This document shows, piece after piece, positions 60,652-64,000 of a stretch of 64,000 nucleotides of DNA. Below the pieces are notes generated by a model. The model had not been told where the DNA came from. It did no database searches and was given only the letters and a program-made list of their open reading frames with translations. The stretch spans positions 1 to 64,000 of the forward strand of contig JBFLKU010000016.1 in NCBI GenBank assembly GCA_040883315.1, read 5' to 3'. Source of the DNA: JAFGUF01 sp040883315 (GTDB lineage: Bacteria; Bacillota; Clostridia; Christensenellales; UMGS416). Numbering within the stretch: the first letter of the stretch is position 1; every line of letters begins with the position of its first letter. Position numbers and translations under genes: made by a program.

Positions 60652-60652
60652 C

Positions 60653-61021
60653 TCATTTATCCTTAATCATCTTTTCGTCTTCTATTGTGATTACTAGCCC
60701 ATGCGGAGCACAAACTATAGACTGCATAGGTCTGGATATTGCTCCCCTATTCACGCACTGCTCATATCCGCAGTCCGCTTCCTTTATATATGCTTTGTTG
60801 TTTAATATAATCAAAATGTTTTCACCATAAGGTGTCACTAAATCTACTTGATTAATATCCTGCTCTAAGGGTATGCTCTCTATGTATTCACCATCTATAT
60901 ATACGCTGGCATATAGCTGCCCTTCAAATGGCTGAACCCAAAAAACTATAGCTGAAATTAAAGCCGCCAGCAATATGCACACCAGCAAAATAATATCTGT
61001 TTTTTTAACTAGTTTTTTAAT
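60653..61021 (-). CDS. NusG domain II membrane protein, start codon probably ATT
   Basis: This protein of about 122 residues has one membrane helix and a NusG domain II (Q-S-I-V-C-A-P-H and NRGAISRP, with the two conserved cysteines). The frame has no ATG or GTG between the stop at 61036-61034 and TTG at 60988. That TTG lacks a ribosome binding site and would remove the basic N-terminus. ATT at 61021 has an AGGTG site five bases upstream and gives KKLVKKTDIILL, the usual start of this family. The start is therefore uncertain. It precedes the Gx transporter gene. Confidence 0.75.
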   Translation of the reverse strand: MKKLVKKTDIILLVCILLAALISAIVFWVQPFEGQLYASVYIDGEYIESIPLEQDINQVDLVTPYGENILIILNNKAYIKEADCGYEQCVNRGAISRPMQSIVCAPHGLVITIEDEKMIKDK

Positions 61022-61131
61022 AGTAACACCTGCTTACGCCAAAAATCAGTTTGATTATAGCACCTATACCTACCACATGCAAACAATAAAATCATAATTA
61101 ACTTCCAAAAATTTATAATATAATATATAAT

Positions 61132-62430
61132 ATGCATATGAAATTAAGCACTAATAATAGAATAATTCTATATATTACTTTGATTGTGTTAATCATTGTT
61201 GTTTCAGTTCTTTCTCAAATGATTCTGTTTTCATACAGCACTTCATCAGACAAAATACTGCCTGGCGTATATATAAACAATGTTTATGTAGGAGGAATGA
61301 CAAAAGAGCAGGCAACGCAGGCACTCTCCAGTGACCTGGCACAATATCTTTTCGACAATAATACGGTAGTCATAAACGGAGATGTGCAGCTTCAGATTTC
61401 TGCATACGAAATAGCAAACATCGATATAGATGCACTGGTTGAAAAGGCATATATGACACATCGCGAAAACCAAGAAATCACCTATTTTGATTACATAAAG
61501 ATGAAGTTTAAACCAACCACTATAAAAACAGAGGCAATACTGGACTGGCAGAAAATATATAATATCCTAGAAATGAATCAACATCTATTTTATAAAGCGC
61601 CTGTCGATGCTATTTTGCTGGACTACAGCTTTTTAGGTGGTAAGCTAAATACTTTTGCATCGCCGGATGAAGACGGCTACAAAATAAATGTGTGGCAGAC
61701 TGCTAAAGCAGTGCAGGAATCCCTTGCCAATAGACAGGGTACTACCTATGCAGTGCTAGATTCTATTGAGCCTGTAATCACAACACAGTCTATACTAAGC
61801 ATGGCAGAAAACCCAATAACATATACACAGGTTTTCCCGTCTGAGGATCAAAATGCATATAATAAATATCAAAACGATTTAGACACTCTAAACCAGCACG
61901 TTCAGCCATCTCTTCTGATGCCCGGACAAAGCATAAGTATTAAAGCTCTTATAAACTATGATACATATAATCCTATAAGAGCAAGCTTTAAAACAGTGCA
62001 TATCCCATCCATCATATATAGCTGTTCTTTGCAGTCAGGGCTTGAGATAGCAGAGCATCATAATTCGCCGAGAATAACCAAAGAAAGTGAAATATATCCT
62101 TATGGTCAGGAGGCTATATTAGATGATGAAAAGGATTTAGTTATCACAAACATGTTCTCACATCCTGTAATAATAGATTTATATCATGATAATTCAAATA
62201 ATTCTCACAAAATTGTATGCCGTATATACTCTGCTGAAAAGATGGAATACACCTATATAAAAAGTGTTATAGAGCAGCACGATACTACATACTATGTGAA
62301 AGTATACAGAGTATATGCCAATGACACAGGTGGTGTTTTGTCTAGAACGCTTCTTGCAGAGCAGATATACCCAGTTCCTCCAAGATCAATTAAGCCGGTT
62401 ACAGAAGAAAACATTGAACAGAACGAGTAA
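61132..62430 (+). CDS. VanW-like protein with peptidoglycan-binding-type region
   Basis: This 432-residue protein has an N-terminal membrane helix (about 11-33) and an extracellular part. Residues about 45-220 resemble the YoaR/PG_binding_4 region (GVYINNVYVGGMTKEQATQAL). Residues about 250-350 resemble VanW (LMPGQSI, SGLEIAEHHNSP, YPYGQEA, DLVITNMFSHPVII) but lack the central GGGICQ block. A C-terminal strand domain follows. Its function is unknown; family members link to the cell wall. No clear ribosome binding site is seen, so the start (61132 or 61138) is uncertain. Confidence 0.7.
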   Translation: MHMKLSTNNRIILYITLIVLIIVVSVLSQMILFSYSTSSDKILPGVYINNVYVGGMTKEQATQALSSDLAQYLFDNNTVVINGDVQLQISAYEIANIDIDALVEKAYMTHRENQEITYFDYIKMKFKPTTIKTEAILDWQKIYNILEMNQHLFYKAPVDAILLDYSFLGGKLNTFASPDEDGYKINVWQTAKAVQESLANRQGTTYAVLDSIEPVITTQSILSMAENPITYTQVFPSEDQNAYNKYQNDLDTLNQHVQPSLLMPGQSISIKALINYDTYNPIRASFKTVHIPSIIYSCSLQSGLEIAEHHNSPRITKESEIYPYGQEAILDDEKDLVITNMFSHPVIIDLYHDNSNNSHKIVCRIYSAEKMEYTYIKSVIEQHDTTYYVKVYRVYANDTGGVLSRTLLAEQIYPVPPRSIKPVTEENIEQNE

Positions 62431-62474
62431 TTCGGTTATAATAAGAAAATTATAAAAATTGAAAGGCTGATATT

Positions 62475-62963
62475 ATGAACAAGATAAAAGAAGAAATACT
62501 TGAGATTTTGCACGAAGATGCGATGACCCCCACCAGCCAAATAGCGTTGATGCTGGGTATTGAAGAAAGCAAAATAGTAAAATATATTGATGAACTAAAG
62601 CAAGACAATATAATAGTTAAATATCACGCCATGATTAACTGGGATAAAACTGACAGCCAAGACGTTGAAGCGATAATCGAAGTAAAAGTTACCCCTCAAA
62701 GAGATAGAGGCTTTGAAGATATTGCAAAGCGTATCTATAGATTTGACGAAGTGAAATCTGTATACCTGATGTCAGGAACATATGATTTAATGGTACTGAT
62801 ATCAGGAAACAATTTAAAGCAAGTTGCATCTTTCGTTTCAGAGAAGCTTTCCACTTTAGACGGTGTCATGTCTACAGCCACTCACTTTGTACTAAAAAGA
62901 TACAAAGAAGACGGCGTAATACTAGATGACAATACTGATGAAAGGCTGGCTGTATCACCTTGA
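62475..62963 (+). CDS. Lrp/AsnC-family regulator
   Basis: This 162-residue protein has an N-terminal helix-turn-helix (about 5-50, MTPTSQIALMLGIEESKIVKYIDEL) and a C-terminal AsnC ligand domain (about 65-145) with VYLMSGTYDLMVLISG. It usually senses an amino acid and controls neighbouring metabolism. The aminotransferase gene starts within 3 bp of its stop, so it likely regulates amino acid turnover. Confidence 0.92.
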   Translation: MNKIKEEILEILHEDAMTPTSQIALMLGIEESKIVKYIDELKQDNIIVKYHAMINWDKTDSQDVEAIIEVKVTPQRDRGFEDIAKRIYRFDEVKSVYLMSGTYDLMVLISGNNLKQVASFVSEKLSTLDGVMSTATHFVLKRYKEDGVILDDNTDERLAVSP

Positions 62964-62965
62964 AC

Positions 62966-64000
62966 ATGAAACAATATTTGAACGATACTGTAATTAACCT
63001 TCCTCCAAGCGGCATACGAGCCTTTTTTGATATAGTAAGCCAAATGGAAGGTGCCATAAGCCTTGGTGTGGGTGAACCCGATTTCACCACCCCATGGAAT
63101 ATAAGAGAAGCTGCAATCTACTCATTGGAACAGGGTGAAACCCACTATACTTCCAATTGGGGCACATTAGAGCTGAGAGAATATATCTCCAAATACATGA
63201 AAAAAAGATTTGATCTTAGGTACAATCCACAGGATCAGATAGTAATCACTGTTGGTGCAAGCGAAGGAATAGACATTGCTTTGCGTTCAATCGTACGAAT
63301 CGGCGATGAAGTTCTTGTTCCCGAGCCTTCATACGTCAGCTATGCTCCGGGGGTTCTTCTTGCAAATGGCACACCTGTTCCAGTAGTAACAGGTGCAAAA
63401 AACAAATTCAAAATTACGCCAGAAGAACTAGAGGCAGCAATCACACCAAAAACCAGATGTATCATTTTCCCCTATCCAAACAATCCGACCGGCGGAATAA
63501 TGACAAAGGAAGATCTGGATAAGCTAGTGCCTATTTTTGAAAAGCATCCTGAAATAATAATAATCTCAGACGAAATATATGCAGAGCTTACCTATTCAAA
63601 TTCGAGGCATGTATCACTAGCACAGTATGAATCGCTCCATGATAGAGTGATTATACTTTCCGGCTTTTCAAAATCCTACGCCATGACAGGATGGAGACTA
63701 GGCTATGCCTGTGGTCATCCCGAAATAATAGGTGCAATGGTGAAAATCCACCAGTATACAATGCTGTGTGCACCTATAATGTCTCAAAAAGCCGCTGCCG
63801 AAGCACTTCGCCAAGGCTTAAAAGACAATTTTGACAGTGTAGAAAAAATGAAGCGTGCATATAACAGAAGAAGAAGGCTGATAGTAAAAAGATTTAATGA
63901 CATGGGTCTGGATTGTTTCGAGCCCGAAGGGGCATTCTACGTGTTCCCTTCTATTCAAAGCACAGGCTTGAACAGCATGGACTTCTGCCAAGCACTGCTT
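62966..64000 (+). CDS. class I/II aminotransferase, C-terminus cut by window edge
   Basis: The 345 codons in the window encode a fold type I aminotransferase. Markers are SLGVGEPDFTTP, a YTSNWG region, the substrate region FPYPNNPTGG, the DEIYAELTY Asp/Tyr pair and the cofactor lysine in SGFSKSYAMTGWRLGY. Its closest relatives by memory are alanine/aspartate-type enzymes (PatA/AlaT-like). The ATG at 62966 lies 2 bp after the Lrp stop; a TTG at 62960 is possible, and no clear ribosome binding site decides. The C-terminal tail is missing. Confidence 0.92.
   Translation, partial: MKQYLNDTVINLPPSGIRAFFDIVSQMEGAISLGVGEPDFTTPWNIREAAIYSLEQGETHYTSNWGTLELREYISKYMKKRFDLRYNPQDQIVITVGASEGIDIALRSIVRIGDEVLVPEPSYVSYAPGVLLANGTPVPVVTGAKNKFKITPEELEAAITPKTRCIIFPYPNNPTGGIMTKEDLDKLVPIFEKHPEIIIISDEIYAELTYSNSRHVSLAQYESLHDRVIILSGFSKSYAMTGWRLGYACGHPEIIGAMVKIHQYTMLCAPIMSQKAAAEALRQGLKDNFDSVEKMKRAYNRRRRLIVKRFNDMGLDCFEPEGAFYVFPSIQSTGLNSMDFCQALL

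Overview
The window is AT-rich and reads as an anaerobic, low-GC Gram-positive bacterium of the class Clostridia. The evidence is the strong AGGAGG-type ribosome binding sites, sigma-A type promoters, intrinsic terminators with T-tracts, a hybrid cluster protein with rubredoxin, the PgpH/YbeY/Era/RecO gene order, and no sign of an outer membrane. No rRNA, tRNA or CRISPR array was found, and the species cannot be named from this sequence.

Region 1 (1 to about 25.6 kb) looks like one end of an integrative conjugative element of the Tn1549-like kind. On the minus strand, from right to left, it holds parA and parB, then a block of accessory genes, then a small membrane protein, a short replication-initiator-like protein, a ParM/ParR segregation pair, a CAP-domain lipoprotein, a large SpaA/Cna-B surface protein, LPD28/DUF3846 proteins, a ParE/Phd toxin-antitoxin pair, and the N-terminal part of a giant ArdC-like/SNF2 helicase protein that runs off the left edge. 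No integrase, relaxase or coupling protein is in view, so the element's extent is inferred.

The accessory block (10.7-23.7 kb) is mainly a nitrosative and oxidative stress module: ric/scdA, DUF1858, a DUF438/hemerythrin/PAS protein, a cupin, rubredoxin and hcp. It is preceded by two Crp/Fnr regulators and a near-perfect TGTGA-N6-TCACA site placed about 41 bp upstream of the predicted transcription start. A NapH-like ferredoxin and a second hemerythrin/PAS protein lie on the other strand. The block continues with DUF2703, an Imm-5-like protein, DUF1801, DUF1905 and VanZ genes, a cation antiporter behind a yybP-ykoY (manganese) riboswitch, and a transporter with a very His-rich tail.

Between parA and the chromosome-like genes lies a 0.9 kb stretch (25.5-26.4 kb). 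It holds a frameshifted small gene between two copies of a 16-bp direct repeat, plus hairpins. It may mark the element boundary.

Region 2 (26.4-34.8 kb) is one minus-strand operon: a BglG-type PRD regulator, separate PTS IIA, IIB and IIC proteins, a GH38 alpha-mannosidase, and its own HPr and Enzyme I. Region 3 (35.0-40.2 kb) has a solute-binding lipoprotein divergent from ubiX, ubiD, a UbiA-type prenyltransferase, an ABC ATPase and an ABC permease. The set suggests import of an aromatic acid followed by its prenylation and decarboxylation, possibly for menaquinone by the late futalosine-type route.

Region 4 (40.3-56.1 kb) is a long minus-strand series. It runs phoH, pgpH, ybeY, cdd, era, recO, yicC and gmk, then a membrane-anchored GH18 protein, then type IV pilus genes (prepilin peptidase, two prepilins, an unusually large PilX-like protein, pilM, pilN, pilO). 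Region 5 (56.3-64 kb) carries an ECF S component, DUF3842, DUF1893, an orphan soluble histidine kinase with Spo0A-box-like sequences upstream, an unknown membrane protein, a HepS-like Gx transporter, a NusG-II membrane protein, a degenerate VanW-like protein, and an Lrp/AsnC regulator next to an aminotransferase cut by the window edge.
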